From: Nanoarchaeota archaeon SCGC AAA011-G17
GTDB taxonomy: Archaea > Nanobdellota > Nanobdellia > SCGC-AAA011-G17
Length of the DNA: 44,149 nucleotides
Direction of reading: 5' to 3'
Assembly: GCA_000402515.1 (NCBI GenBank)
Contig: AQRL01000032.1
Location: 1-44,149 of the forward strand
Under the pieces are notes generated by a model that ran no database searches, was not told the origin of the DNA, and was given only the letters and a program-made list of their open reading frames with translations. The position numbers and the translations under genes were made by a program. Below are positions 24,635-33,764 of the stretch, piece by piece (positions within the stretch are counted from its first letter, which is position 1; the number at the start of each line of letters is the position of its first letter).

Positions 24635-27600
24635 ATATATAAAATACTGTCAAGATTGATAATGTCAGGATTATATTAAATAGAGTGAAGAAAGATATTA
24701 CTGGTGAGAGTGAGCATGGCTGGATTATTGTTTGATCTTGTGCAATTCCTGAATTTTTAATTGTTACTTCTTTAAAACCATTTACACATTCCCCATCTAT
24801 ATATGTTATTGTTGTTGTACCATCTGGAGAGGTAAACTTACATCCCTCTGTTGGACATTCCCAGCAGGTTCCTGTTTCACATGTCTGAGGATATTCTTTT
24901 TTTCCGTTGAAATAATATCCTTCTACACTTTCATCTGCTAAATCAATGCATACATACTGGCAGTCCTGCTCTGAAACCTGCTTTGGCAAACAAACATTAT
25001 TCTCATCCCAATCACAGGCATATCTGTCACATCCTGGAATCTCTCCTCTACATGCTAATCCATCATCAGAGAAGTCTTCACATTTTGAGACAACTCTGCA
25101 GGATTCACATTCAGATTCAGAGCCAAGGAAACATCCATCGAGAGAGCTATGACAAAGAGCTAAACTGTTACCACGTACATTACAAGTTTCTGTATTTGGA
25201 AGGTCGGATATGCTTTTTTCTATTTTTATAACATTAGATGCTGTTGCTGTTTTACCTTCAGCATTATGCGCAATTAAATTTACTGTAAATGATTTTTCTG
25301 ATCCATCAAAAATATAGGTATGGGAAACAGTGTATAAATTCTGCCCACCTTCCTGTTTATTTCCATCCCCGAAATCCCATTCAAAATAATTTAGTAATGG
25401 GTTGGATGCTGTAAATGTTGCTGTTATTCCTTTTACTTCATAAGTAAATTTGACAGTAAAATCAGATGTTGGTGTCTGGTCACAAGGAATATCCTGATAT
25501 ACTAAATCATTTTGTGCATTTCTACAACAATACCCACTATATTTTGGTGTTCCTTCTGGGCATTGACAACCTGTTGTTGGGATTGGTCCAGTTCCACATA
25601 GAATGGTTGTTTGTTGCACACACTGTCCACTTTCCAATTTAAATCCTGATTTGCATGTAAATTCACATTTTTTTGCATCTGTGCAAGATGGCACAATAGT
25701 TATTTGAGTATCTTCTATTAATCCTAGATTATCACTTGAGCATAAGTCTGCATTTGTGGCAGAGTCTATACATTGGTATTGTGTTATTGGTGGTAGGCAG
25801 GTTGAATCAATTTTTATACAATCACCCATAAGCACACCATTTTCACATTTTATTTCTCCATCACAACCATCTGATGTTATACATGGTTTATTTCCTTGAT
25901 TCCAACATGATCTAGATGGATTATCACATGCTTCTAAATTAAACTTACATCCTAACCCCACACGTGATGGCAAATAACAGGATAAATATTGCCCGTCAGA
26001 ACGACCTTGTAATTGACATGATTGATAATTTAATTCTTGGCTAGAACATAAATAATTATTAGACCAGCAGTCACATTGCTCTCCAGAATCTATTATTCCA
26101 TTTCCACATCCTGGTGTTGTTGGTTTACATTGTTCTGTAACTGCATCACAAATACTTCCCTCTTGACAGCTATCTTTTCTTCCATAACAATCTGAGCAAG
26201 TGCAGCTTTCTGTAGCATCACAAGTTCCATCACTATTACAAGTTAGTTCATTTCCTCCACAGTCTGCTTTACATGTTCCATCTGCACATTTCCTTGTTCC
26301 ATCTTGACATTCTACTGTTTTTAATCCACAATTAGTTGTAATCCAACCAGTACAATCTTCTTTACAAGTTGCAGTCCCAGAGGAGTATAAATTAGCATTT
26401 ATAGATATGCATGGCTTGTTAGGAGTTAGTTGCTTATCACATACCTCATCTGCTCCTTTTGTTCCATCTCCACATTTTGTTTGTCCTCCATCTTGTGCTG
26501 AAACAAAAGTAAATGAGCCTGTTGGGCTTGCTGTACTTATCTGTGTTGTCCCTGTTTTTCCTGGTACATCTGGCCATAGTGCTGCTCCTGTTGCGGTTAC
26601 AGTCTTATCAATACATTCTTTAAGATCTGATGGAACAGGCCATTCAAAAGTTAATGGGAAGGTTGGATTTTGTTTTGTAAATCCTGAAAGGGTTCCTCCT
26701 GTATATTCTATTTTACATGTATTATCTAAAGAGTTAGCATCTAACTGGAAATACTTTGCTGAGGTACAATCCCCTGTTACTACTGCTGTTACTTTTATTT
26801 TATCACCTGGGTTTGCTTTATTATCTGTTCCTTGTAATTCTATTTTGGCAGAGGTTAATTTACATGGATTTCCTTCGGTAGTTACTTTTATATCCAAATT
26901 TTTATCTTCACCACCACTAACGTATTCTTTGCTAGTTGCTTTTTGATTATCAATTGTGCAACTTAATTTTTTTCTAGAATCTTGTGCTGCTCCTGAAGAA
27001 CATCCAAAATAAAATATTGAAACTTCATTAGTTATTTTTGTACATTTTTTATTATCGAAAGATGCTTCAATAAAATCTATGTCACTAAAAGAGGTTTGTG
27101 CTGGAGTAAATGACGCTTCACAGCTAACTGTGAAGGGACTATAAGGATAAATAAAATTATCACCTATACAATTGTCACAAAAAACATTACTTATCTGTAC
27201 TTTTTTCTCTGTGTCTGGTGATGTTTTGGTTATACAATTGGTTATATCCCAACCGGAACAATCTTGTTTACAGGTTGCTCTTCCATCCGAATATTGTGTA
27301 ATGTCTATTTCTGTACATACCTTAATAGGGGTTAATAGCGTGTCACATACCTCTCCTGAATCTAAATTTCTATTTCCACATTTTTCTACTCCTGCTGGTC
27401 CTGGTGAAACAATACATTTTTTTGTTGTTGCATCCCATGTTTCATCTGTACCACAAGGAATACATTTATTATTTTCCCATTTTTTATTATCCCCACACTC
27501 AACACAGAGACAGGTTTCAAATTCATTATCTTGTTGATTCCCAGGATCATTAGCTATAAGACCAATACAGTTTTTTTGCTGCCCTGTGAATATAAGTGTT

Positions 27601-28490
27601 TGTGCATCAAGATTTATTTTTTTATTTTCGATTCTTTCTGGGTTTGTTCCAATAGACACACTTAATGGTCCTTGTGGTTTTTCTAAGTTTAAACAATAAC
27701 CAATATCTGCATTATAAGCAGAAGTCTTACACAATTGAGTACATTCGCTATCTAGTGTTGGTGGAGTAACTGGTGGATTATTTCCGCTTGGTATTGTTGT
27801 TGGTCTTGTACCATAAATACACGCACCATTTTCTTCATAAAAACCGTCAATACAACGAGCACATTCCCCTCCTGAACATTTCATATCTTTAGCTGCACAG
27901 TCATCAAGAATTTTTCCTAATGTACAGTCTGTATTTTTCTCATAACTCATTCCACCATAACATACATTTTCTTTTATACATGAGCATGATGCCCGTACCT
28001 TGTTATACTGCCAAATAGAACTTCTTAGAAAATTACAGCCTATTATTCTATTTTCTTGGTCTCTCCCACAATCACCCCAGACATTAAAGATAATTTGTGA
28101 TTTCAGGCATTCTATTTCTCTACATACACCCCCAAGTTCATCACATACCATGCTTCCTGTTTTTTCTGAAGGGATATCGTATTTTTGAGAGGTAAAGAGA
28201 TTAGTAATTGTTGTTACAATCCCCCCCAATCCTCCTCCCAATCCCGGTTGCCCTGTTTGGGGCGGAGAGACAGGGGTAGAAATCTTACAAAAACATATTT
28301 GATTATTAGTAGTACAACCAGTAGGACCTATATCTATCCATGCAGATGTAGCCATTTCACTACCCCCACAGGTACCAAATTCATAACCTTGTCTTGTACA
28401 TCTATCTGAACAAGATGATTGAGATGGTGCATATGCAGAACTAACTAGTACCAATAGTATAGAAACAAACAACAACCCTCTTTTATTCAT
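24618..28490 (-). CDS. Giant cysteine-rich surface protein with a PKD domain
   Basis: 1290 residues. Sec signal peptide MNKRGLLFVSILLVLVSSAYA, a very cysteine-rich exterior and a C-terminal membrane anchor (about 1265-1285) ending RKKF. At about 367 and 672 two homologous ~50-residue modules occur (KCGNRNLDSGEVCDTLLTP... and KCGDGTKGADEVCDKQLTP..., each ending CKxDC(S/T)GW). A related CGNGIIDSGEQCD unit lies near 797, and EGF-like or granulin-like cysteine clusters lie between. A PKD domain covers about 1010-1092 (YFEWDFGDGNKQEGG). It is probably a disulfide-rich cell-surface or adhesion protein used in cell contact, which fits a host-dependent archaeon; this last point is inference. Confidence 0.85.
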   Translation of the reverse strand: MNKRGLLFVSILLVLVSSAYAPSQSSCSDRCTRQGYEFGTCGGSEMATSAWIDIGPTGCTTNNQICFCKISTPVSPPQTGQPGLGGGLGGIVTTITNLFTSQKYDIPSEKTGSMVCDELGGVCREIECLKSQIIFNVWGDCGRDQENRIIGCNFLRSSIWQYNKVRASCSCIKENVCYGGMSYEKNTDCTLGKILDDCAAKDMKCSGGECARCIDGFYEENGACIYGTRPTTIPSGNNPPVTPPTLDSECTQLCKTSAYNADIGYCLNLEKPQGPLSVSIGTNPERIENKKINLDAQTLIFTGQQKNCIGLIANDPGNQQDNEFETCLCVECGDNKKWENNKCIPCGTDETWDATTKKCIVSPGPAGVEKCGNRNLDSGEVCDTLLTPIKVCTEIDITQYSDGRATCKQDCSGWDITNCITKTSPDTEKKVQISNVFCDNCIGDNFIYPYSPFTVSCEASFTPAQTSFSDIDFIEASFDNKKCTKITNEVSIFYFGCSSGAAQDSRKKLSCTIDNQKATSKEYVSGGEDKNLDIKVTTEGNPCKLTSAKIELQGTDNKANPGDKIKVTAVVTGDCTSAKYFQLDANSLDNTCKIEYTGGTLSGFTKQNPTFPLTFEWPVPSDLKECIDKTVTATGAALWPDVPGKTGTTQISTASPTGSFTFVSAQDGGQTKCGDGTKGADEVCDKQLTPNKPCISINANLYSSGTATCKEDCTGWITTNCGLKTVECQDGTRKCADGTCKADCGGNELTCNSDGTCDATESCTCSDCYGRKDSCQEGSICDAVTEQCKPTTPGCGNGIIDSGEQCDCWSNNYLCSSQELNYQSCQLQGRSDGQYLSCYLPSRVGLGCKFNLEACDNPSRSCWNQGNKPCITSDGCDGEIKCENGVLMGDCIKIDSTCLPPITQYQCIDSATNADLCSSDNLGLIEDTQITIVPSCTDAKKCEFTCKSGFKLESGQCVQQTTILCGTGPIPTTGCQCPEGTPKYSGYCCRNAQNDLVYQDIPCDQTPTSDFTVKFTYEVKGITATFTASNPLLNYFEWDFGDGNKQEGGQNLYTVSHTYIFDGSEKSFTVNLIAHNAEGKTATASNVIKIEKSISDLPNTETCNVRGNSLALCHSSLDGCFLGSESECESCRVVSKCEDFSDDGLACRGEIPGCDRYACDWDENNVCLPKQVSEQDCQYVCIDLADESVEGYYFNGKKEYPQTCETGTCWECPTEGCKFTSPDGTTTITYIDGECVNGFKEVTIKNSGIAQDQTIIQPCSLSPVISFFTLFNIILTLSILTVFYIFRKKF

Positions 28491-28595
28491 GCTAATTTTA
28501 AATTATCAGAACTATAAAAAGTTATTGTTTATTGTGCCCATAAGAATACGTGAAAGAAGTAGAATGGTGCAAATCAAATAATTAACTCTATCTGT

Positions 28596-30320
28596 TCAAT
28601 AATTCTTTAGCTGCCAATTACACTCTGTATTAGTACATATGCAAATTTGTTGCCTTCCCGTATAAGTTCTTTCTTGCCCATCAGCACAAATATTACGTCT
28701 TATATTAATGATTTTTGTTGTTCTTTGATTACCAACATTATTTCTTATTACTATTTTCAATGATCTGGTTCCAGGGATTAAGCTAATTCGCTTATTAAAT
28801 GAGATACTAGTATTTCCTGTGTAAGTAGAAATGCCTGGAATGTTAGTGCCTGCATAACTTATTTCCTCAATAACAACTGGCCTATTATTTCCTGCTGTTG
28901 CTGTTCCAATTATAGTTAATGTTTGTTGTGTGGTTGTGTATGTTTGCCCATCAGCAATATTTAATGGAGAGTTAAGTGTAAGTGTTGGAGCTGTATCTTG
29001 TACAGAATTTACTGTTATTGTTTCTGAATCTGTTGCTGTACCATCACTAACTGTAAATATGACTGTATATGATCTTCTAGATGTTGGAGTCCAACTAAAT
29101 GTTTTTGTTGTTGGATTAAAGGTTGCACCTGTTGGAAGAGGGATAGCAGAATATGTTAAGGTATTACTACTATCTTGATCTGTTGCATAAAGAGTAAATG
29201 TAAGAAGTTGTCCTACTGTTACCTGCTTTGCACCTATTGAAGCTAATATTGGTGCGTGATTTTGTTGATTTGGAATACAAGAATAAGAAGATAGGTCACA
29301 GTTTGAATTACCGCACTGAGAATCTGAATAACAGGGTATTTTATTATAGTTACATCCTAATGTAATATACTTACATTGCAGCTCACTTCCACTTCCCGGA
29401 GGATAACATCCCAACTGTGCACTAGGATAAGTACTTCCATATATCAAATTTGCACAGGTTTTACCATTTAGATTAACACCAGTAATCTGATTATTAGTTA
29501 AAATAAAGTCACACTCTTCCCCTAAACTTGTTTCTACGTTACCATTTCCACATGATTTAACATTTATTTCTATATTATCAGAATAATCATAATCCCCATC
29601 ACTATCTGTAACCTTTAGGTTTGCTGTATAGGTTCTCGCTATATTATATCGATGTGAAGGATTTTGTAAATTTGAGGCAGTGCCATCACCGAAATTCCAA
29701 AGATAGGTTATAGGAGCATTTCCTGAACTAACTGAATTAAGAATTCCCTCAAACTGAACTGTTAAAGGAGCATTACCAAATGTTTGGTCTACACCGGCAT
29801 CGGCTAGTGGTAATAAGTCTGTGGCAGAACCCAAATCTACATTTTGGTCTAAACATAAATTATTACTACAACTTGAAGAATATCTAATATTAATATAATC
29901 ACTATCTACTAAAGAATTTGATTTATAGGCTTTAGCTTCAAATTTAATAAACCTCTGATTTTTTTCAGCATTAGTCAGCTGTATTAATGCAGTCCATTTC
30001 TTGTTGCCTAGAAGCCCAAGATTATATGATGGATCTGCCCATGTTGCTTTAAATTCTGGTCTATTGCCAAAAGATATTTTAACATCAGTTATATCCCCTG
30101 CAACCTCTCCCTTTAAACTTATAAATTCTAAATTTGTAGTATAACCTTTTCTATCTTCAACAATCTTTCCCTGCGAAGTTTTTAAAATTAAATTATCGTC
30201 AGTAGCAATAACTTTTCAAGTAATTCCAAACAATCCTCTGAACCAGTCTGTGAAAGGATCAGCATTGACAACAGGAACTAATAATAATAAAAGAATCATA
30301 AATATAGCTGTTTTTCTCAT
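28596..30320 (-). pseudogene. Secreted PKD/Ig-like surface protein interrupted by an in-frame TGA
   Basis: A frame of 575 codons opens at 30320 with a clear signal peptide (MRKTAIFMILLLLLVPVVNA) and runs DPFTDWFRGLFGIT, then TGA at 30216-30218 (codon 35), then continues without further stops to 28596. After the stop come a beta-rich region, a PKD domain (about 175-260, YLWNFGDGTASN), a CGNGNVETSLGEECD cysteine unit, an Ig-like He-PIG/cadherin-like repeat (LPTGATFNPTTKTFSWTPT, about 365-440) and a C-terminal cysteine cluster. Only a TTG start at 29834 would otherwise open the downstream part, without a signal. So this is a recent nonsense mutation, a sequencing error or read-through. A SECIS element was not looked for systematically; none is evident. 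Confidence 0.75.
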
Positions 30321-30432
30321 TGCATCACCTTTTTTATATCAGTTTAAAAGCAAAACTACTATTTAAATATTTCCCATAATTTTCCTTGAAGCATGTCTCT
30401 TGAGGGTATATGTTTTAGTCTTTAGTTTATCG

Positions 30433-30454
30433 ATATATATATATATATATATAT
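30433..30454. repeat. (AT)11 dinucleotide repeat
   Basis: Eleven uninterrupted AT units in the 160-bp gap before the next gene, followed by gcatatcataat. It may double as a TATA region and is a likely site of length variation. The rest of 30321-30483 shows no gene; a TATA-like ccttttttatatc region on the minus strand probably serves the surface-protein gene. Confidence 0.9.
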
Positions 30455-30483
30455 GCATATCATAATAAATTTTGGTGATTTGA

Positions 30484-30672
30484 ATGAAAGTTGAAACAAT
30501 AATAAGTGAAATAAAAAATTTATTAAAAGAAACCCAAGAGGAGTTGGTAAGGCAAGAAACAATAGTACTTCAAGCCAGAAATGAAAAAAAGATTAGTAAT
30601 GTGGCTGGAGACAGAAATGTTGTAATGTTAAAAAGAATTTTAAAACATTTAAAAAAAGCATTACCAAGGTAA
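30484..30672 (+). CDS. Small hypothetical protein
   Basis: 62 residues, strongly helical and charged (VETIISEIKNLLKETQEELV, then MLKRILKHLKKALPR), probably coiled coil. A ggtgat Shine-Dalgarno-like sequence precedes the ATG. It sits just before the ribosomal gene cluster but is separated from it by its own spacer. No family recognised; moderate confidence that it is a gene. Confidence 0.5.
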   Translation: MKVETIISEIKNLLKETQEELVRQETIVLQARNEKKISNVAGDRNVVMLKRILKHLKKALPR

Positions 30673-30736
30673 TTAATCTTTTTCTTATTTTGATTGTTTT
30701 GGGTTTAGAAAAGTATAAAAAGGAAAAACTAATAGT

Positions 30737-31030
30737 ATGCTTATGATAAATCTTGGTGAGAAGATAGAGCTTGAAGGTTTTAGAGAAATAGAGTCATCTG
30801 AGCTTGTAATTCTAAAAAAACTAATTGGAAACTTTGCAAACAAATTCGGAGACTTTGAAGAATTGAAACTGCATTTAAAAGACGTCCACAAAACAGAATC
30901 AAGTGTAAAATTTGAGGTTAGTGGAAAGCTAAAAAAAGATAATAAGTTATATAACGCTGAGGCAATAAATTATAACCTATTCTTTGTTATTAATGAAGTT
31001 CTTGACAGGCTAAAGAAAGAGATTAAATAA
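30737..31030 (+). CDS. Small conserved-looking protein upstream of rpl21e
   Basis: 97 residues with an alternating strand/helix pattern: helix SSELVILKKLIGNFANKFGD, strands LKLHLKDVHK and VKFEVSGKLKKDNKLYNAEA, then the helix LFFVINEVLDRLKKEIK. This beta-beta-alpha ending with a basic helix resembles the HPF/ribosome-associated fold, but length and motif are not enough to call it. A TATA-like agtataaaaagg about 25 nt upstream indicates a leaderless transcript. Position next to ribosomal genes supports a translation role (inference). Confidence 0.6.
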   Translation: MLMINLGEKIELEGFREIESSELVILKKLIGNFANKFGDFEELKLHLKDVHKTESSVKFEVSGKLKKDNKLYNAEAINYNLFFVINEVLDRLKKEIK

Positions 31031-31067
31031 AAAGGTTTTTAAAGAGGAATTTTACATAATATTTAAG

Positions 31068-31358
31068 ATGGCTAAAAGAACAGGCGGGAATAGAAGGAAA
31101 ACAAGAGGCATATTTAAAAAGAATATAAAAGACAGAGGAAAAATAAGCATAAGAAAATATTTCCAGGAATTCAAGCCAGGAGATAAGGTAATATTAAAAG
31201 CAGAGCCTGCTGTCCAGACAGGAATGTATTTCAGAAGATTTCACGGAAAAGTCGGTGAAGTCAGCGGAATGAAGGGAGAGTGCTACATCGTAAAGATAAA
31301 GGATTTTAACATGAAAAAGGAATTAATAGTACATCCAGTTCATTTAAAGAGGCTGTAA
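31068..31358 (+). CDS. rpl21e: Ribosomal protein L21e
   Basis: Large-subunit protein specific to archaea and eukaryotes, 96 residues, normal length. Recognised by the basic N-terminus (KRTGGNRRKTRGIFKKN) and the SH3-like barrel (YFQEFKPGDKVILKAEPAV, then FHGKVGEVSGMKG). First gene of the cluster running to rps11. A gtttttaaag box (31034-31043) lies 25-30 nt before the ATG, so the operon mRNA is probably leaderless. rpoF starts one base after its stop. Confidence 0.95.
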   Translation: MAKRTGGNRRKTRGIFKKNIKDRGKISIRKYFQEFKPGDKVILKAEPAVQTGMYFRRFHGKVGEVSGMKGECYIVKIKDFNMKKELIVHPVHLKRL

Positions 31359-31359
31359 A

Positions 31360-31707
31360 ATGGGAAGAGAAGAAATAATTGAGGAAAGAGCAATAAGCCT
31401 TACAGAGCTTAAAGAAGATTTGGATAGTATAAAAAAGAGAGACAAGGAGTTAAGCTTCAGGGCAAACAGGGTCCATGAATATCTGGGCAATTTTACAATA
31501 TTAAAATTAAAAGAAGCAAAGGAGCTGAAAGAAAAACTGGAAAAATTAGAGATACCAAGATTAAAGGAAAGAATAATGGTCAAGATCATAGATTTATTGC
31601 CAGAGAGCAATGATGATTTAAGGGTTATACTAAGCGGTGAGGCAGTTACGATTAATCCTGAAAACATGGAAAAGATAATAAATACTGTGAAAGAATATGT
31701 TAAGTAA
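31360..31707 (+). CDS. rpoF: RNA polymerase subunit F (Rpb4-like)
   Basis: 115 residues, the archaeal counterpart of Rpb4, which forms the stalk of RNA polymerase with RpoE. Helical pattern as in the family: REEIIEERAISLTELKEDLD, a coiled central helix and the C-terminal IIDLLPESNDDLRVILSGE, followed by NPENMEKIINTVKEYVK (HRDC-like end). The rpl21e-rpoF-DUF655 order is a well-known archaeal arrangement. Confidence 0.9.
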   Translation: MGREEIIEERAISLTELKEDLDSIKKRDKELSFRANRVHEYLGNFTILKLKEAKELKEKLEKLEIPRLKERIMVKIIDLLPESNDDLRVILSGEAVTINPENMEKIINTVKEYVK

Positions 31708-31712
31708 GAAAA

Positions 31713-32276
31713 ATGAAAGATATTTTGGCAAGAGAGGAAGTTGTAATAGTATTGGACTTTTTGCCAAATGGATATCCATTCGACTCGAGGCCAATGCATC
31801 AGAAGAGTGCAATAGTCCAGGCTATGGGAAAGAATTATTTCACTCTGCTGGAATTAGTGCCGAAGAAAGATGTTTTTTTGCAGCCAAATGAAGAGGTCTA
31901 TGTCGGCGAGGGCAAAAGAGAGCAGATTCATCACATCATTGGAAAATTAGAGGTAGAAAAACTAACTGAGACTGCCAAGGTTAATATGCATGAAATCATA
32001 AAAAAGATTGTTGAAAAAGACCAGAGCAGGTTTATTAATTTTTTCAATAAAGCAGGACCAATAAATACAAGAAGGCATCAAATTGAACTGCTGCCTGGAA
32101 TAGGAAAGAAACATATGTGGGAAATATTAGAAGCAAGAAAGGAAAAGGAATTTGAAAACTTTGATGATATAAAGAAAAGGGTTAAGCTGATGCCTGACCC
32201 TGAGAAATTAATAATCAAGAGAATATTAAGCGAATTAAACAATGAGGACAAGTATAGGATATTTGTGGGAACATGA
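31713..32276 (+). CDS. DUF655 family protein
   Basis: 187 residues. The N-terminal OB-like part has VIVLDFLPNGYPFDSRP and AIVQAMGKNYFTLLELVPK; the C-terminal part has a helix-hairpin-helix (IELLPGIGKKHMWEILEARK) of nucleic-acid-binding type. The family is universal in archaea next to rpoF and is presumed to bind RNA. In many archaea KsgA follows; here rps13 does, overlapping by 4 bp (ATGA). Biochemical role unknown. Confidence 0.92.
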   Translation: MKDILAREEVVIVLDFLPNGYPFDSRPMHQKSAIVQAMGKNYFTLLELVPKKDVFLQPNEEVYVGEGKREQIHHIIGKLEVEKLTETAKVNMHEIIKKIVEKDQSRFINFFNKAGPINTRRHQIELLPGIGKKHMWEILEARKEKEFENFDDIKKRVKLMPDPEKLIIKRILSELNNEDKYRIFVGT

Positions 32277-32749
32277 CTTTCAGGCAGATTGTTAGGATTC
32301 TTGGCAGCGATATTAAGGGTGAAAGAAGATTAGGCGATGGGCTAAGAAAAGTAAAGGGATTAGGATTTGTTTTTTCCGGCGCTGTGTGTAAAATATCCAA
32401 TATTGACATCAATGAGCAGGTTGGAAATCTGACAGATGAGCAAATCAAAAAAATAACTGATATTATCAAGGAGCCATTGAAACACGGGATTCCTGTATGG
32501 ATGCTAAACAGAAGAAAAGACAGAGAAACAGGCGAGAACAGGCATGTTGTTACTTCTGATCTTAAATTTGAAAATGAATTTGATATTAAAAATCTAAAAA
32601 AAATAAAGGTTTACAGGGGAGTAAGGCACTCACTGGGATTGCCTGTAAGAGGACAAAGAACAAAGGCACACTTCAGGCATGGCAAGACTGTCGGTGTTAG
32701 AAAGAAAAGCCTAGTCCCTGCACCAAAGAAGGAAAAGGAAACTAAGTAA
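32273..32749 (+). CDS. rps13: Ribosomal protein S13
   Basis: 158 residues, archaeal-type S13 of the small-subunit head. Recognised by QIVRILGSDIKGERRLGDGL, the helix-two-turn-helix region (NIDINEQVGNLTDEQIKKI) and the basic tail (YRGVRHSLGLPVRGQRTKAH, then HGKTVGV). Start overlaps DUF655 by 4 bp. rps4 starts two bases after its stop. Confidence 0.96.
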   Translation: MTFRQIVRILGSDIKGERRLGDGLRKVKGLGFVFSGAVCKISNIDINEQVGNLTDEQIKKITDIIKEPLKHGIPVWMLNRRKDRETGENRHVVTSDLKFENEFDIKNLKKIKVYRGVRHSLGLPVRGQRTKAHFRHGKTVGVRKKSLVPAPKKEKETK

Positions 32750-32751
32750 AA

Positions 32752-33363
32752 ATGGGAGATCCAAAAAAACCAAAGAAAAAGTACAGCAGACCAAAGAAGA
32801 TCTGGGACAAGGAAAGAATCGGTGTAGACAGAGAATTAGTAAAAGAGTATGGGTTAAGAAACAAAAAAGAATTGTGGAAAGCTGAAACATTTTTAAGAGA
32901 GATAAGAAATCAGGCAAAACTTCTTATTGCCAAAAGAGGAGAAGAACAGGCAGATAAAGAGAGAGAGCAATTAATTTCAAGGCTGGTTAAATTAAACCTG
33001 GTAAACTCCGGCGCTGTTCTTGAGGATGTTCTTGGATTGGAATTAAAAAGTGTTTTTGACAGAAGACTACAGAGCCTTGTTGTTAAAAAGGGATTAGCAA
33101 AAAGCATCAAACAATCAAGACAATTTATTGTTCATGGCCATATCAGCATCGGAGAGGGGAAGATTAATGTTCCTTCATACCTTGTCAAGGCTGACGAGGA
33201 GAATAAGATTAAATTCAGCATAAACTCAAACTTAAGCAAAGATGACCATCCTGAAAGAATTAAGGAATCAAGAAAAGTAAAAGAAGAGAAGAAAAAAATA
33301 AGCATTGAAGACAAGGATGCTGTTGAATTATTTGAAGTGGCTGCTGCTGAGGAGGAGAAATGA
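32752..33363 (+). CDS. rps4: Ribosomal protein S4
   Basis: 203 residues, small-subunit assembly protein. S4 N-terminal region ([20 protein letters not shown]), central helices, and the S4 RNA-binding domain ([20 protein letters not shown], then [20 protein letters not shown]) at about 100-165. The C-terminal 45 residues are charged ([20 protein letters not shown]). Stop overlaps the rps11 start by 4 bp. Confidence 0.96.
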   Translation: MGDPKKPKKKYSRPKKIWDKERIGVDRELVKEYGLRNKKELWKAETFLREIRNQAKLLIAKRGEEQADKEREQLISRLVKLNLVNSGAVLEDVLGLELKSVFDRRLQSLVVKKGLAKSIKQSRQFIVHGHISIGEGKINVPSYLVKADEENKIKFSINSNLSKDDHPERIKESRKVKEEKKKISIEDKDAVELFEVAAAEEEK

Positions 33364-33758
33364 AAGATAAAAAAATAAAATGGGGGATTGCACATATTTA
33401 TGCAAGCTATAATAATACTATAATTCATGTTACTGATCTTTCCGGCACTGAAACCTTAGCAAAGGCTTCCGGCGGTATGGTTGTAAAGCAGGACAGACTA
33501 GAATCAAGCCCAACTGCTGCAATGGCTGCTGCAAAAATAGTTGCTGAGCAGTGCGCTGAAAAGGGAATTACCGGATTGAATGTAAGAGTGAAAGCACCTG
33601 GCGGACATAATGGTCCGATGAGCCCTGGTCCTGGTGCACAGGCAGCAATAAGGGCATTATCAAGAAGCGGATTAAAGATAGGGCAGATTGAAGACGTAAC
33701 TCCGGTCCCACATGACAGTTGCAGAAAACGTGGAGGACGCAGGGGTAGGCGCGTTTAA
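33360..33758 (+). CDS. rps11: Ribosomal protein S11
   Basis: 132 residues, complete. Clear signatures: [40 protein letters not shown], and the conserved tail [19 protein letters not shown]. It ends the first half of the ribosomal operon. rpoD, which normally follows directly in archaea, lies 4.7 kb away; a minus-strand homing endonuclease-like gene ends 7 bp after the S11 stop. Confidence 0.97.
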   Translation: MKDKKIKWGIAHIYASYNNTIIHVTDLSGTETLAKASGGMVVKQDRLESSPTAAMAAAKIVAEQCAEKGITGLNVRVKAPGGHNGPMSPGPGAQAAIRALSRSGLKIGQIEDVTPVPHDSCRKRGGRRGRRV

Positions 33759-33764
33759 AAATAA

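Noticed and set aside
26407-26946. Plus-strand ORF of 179 codons opposite the giant surface protein
   Set aside because: Antisense shadow of a long cysteine-rich frame with a signal peptide and membrane anchor.
30433-30454. AT repeat as part of a CRISPR or origin
   Set aside because: It is a plain dinucleotide run without spacers or other origin-like repeats.
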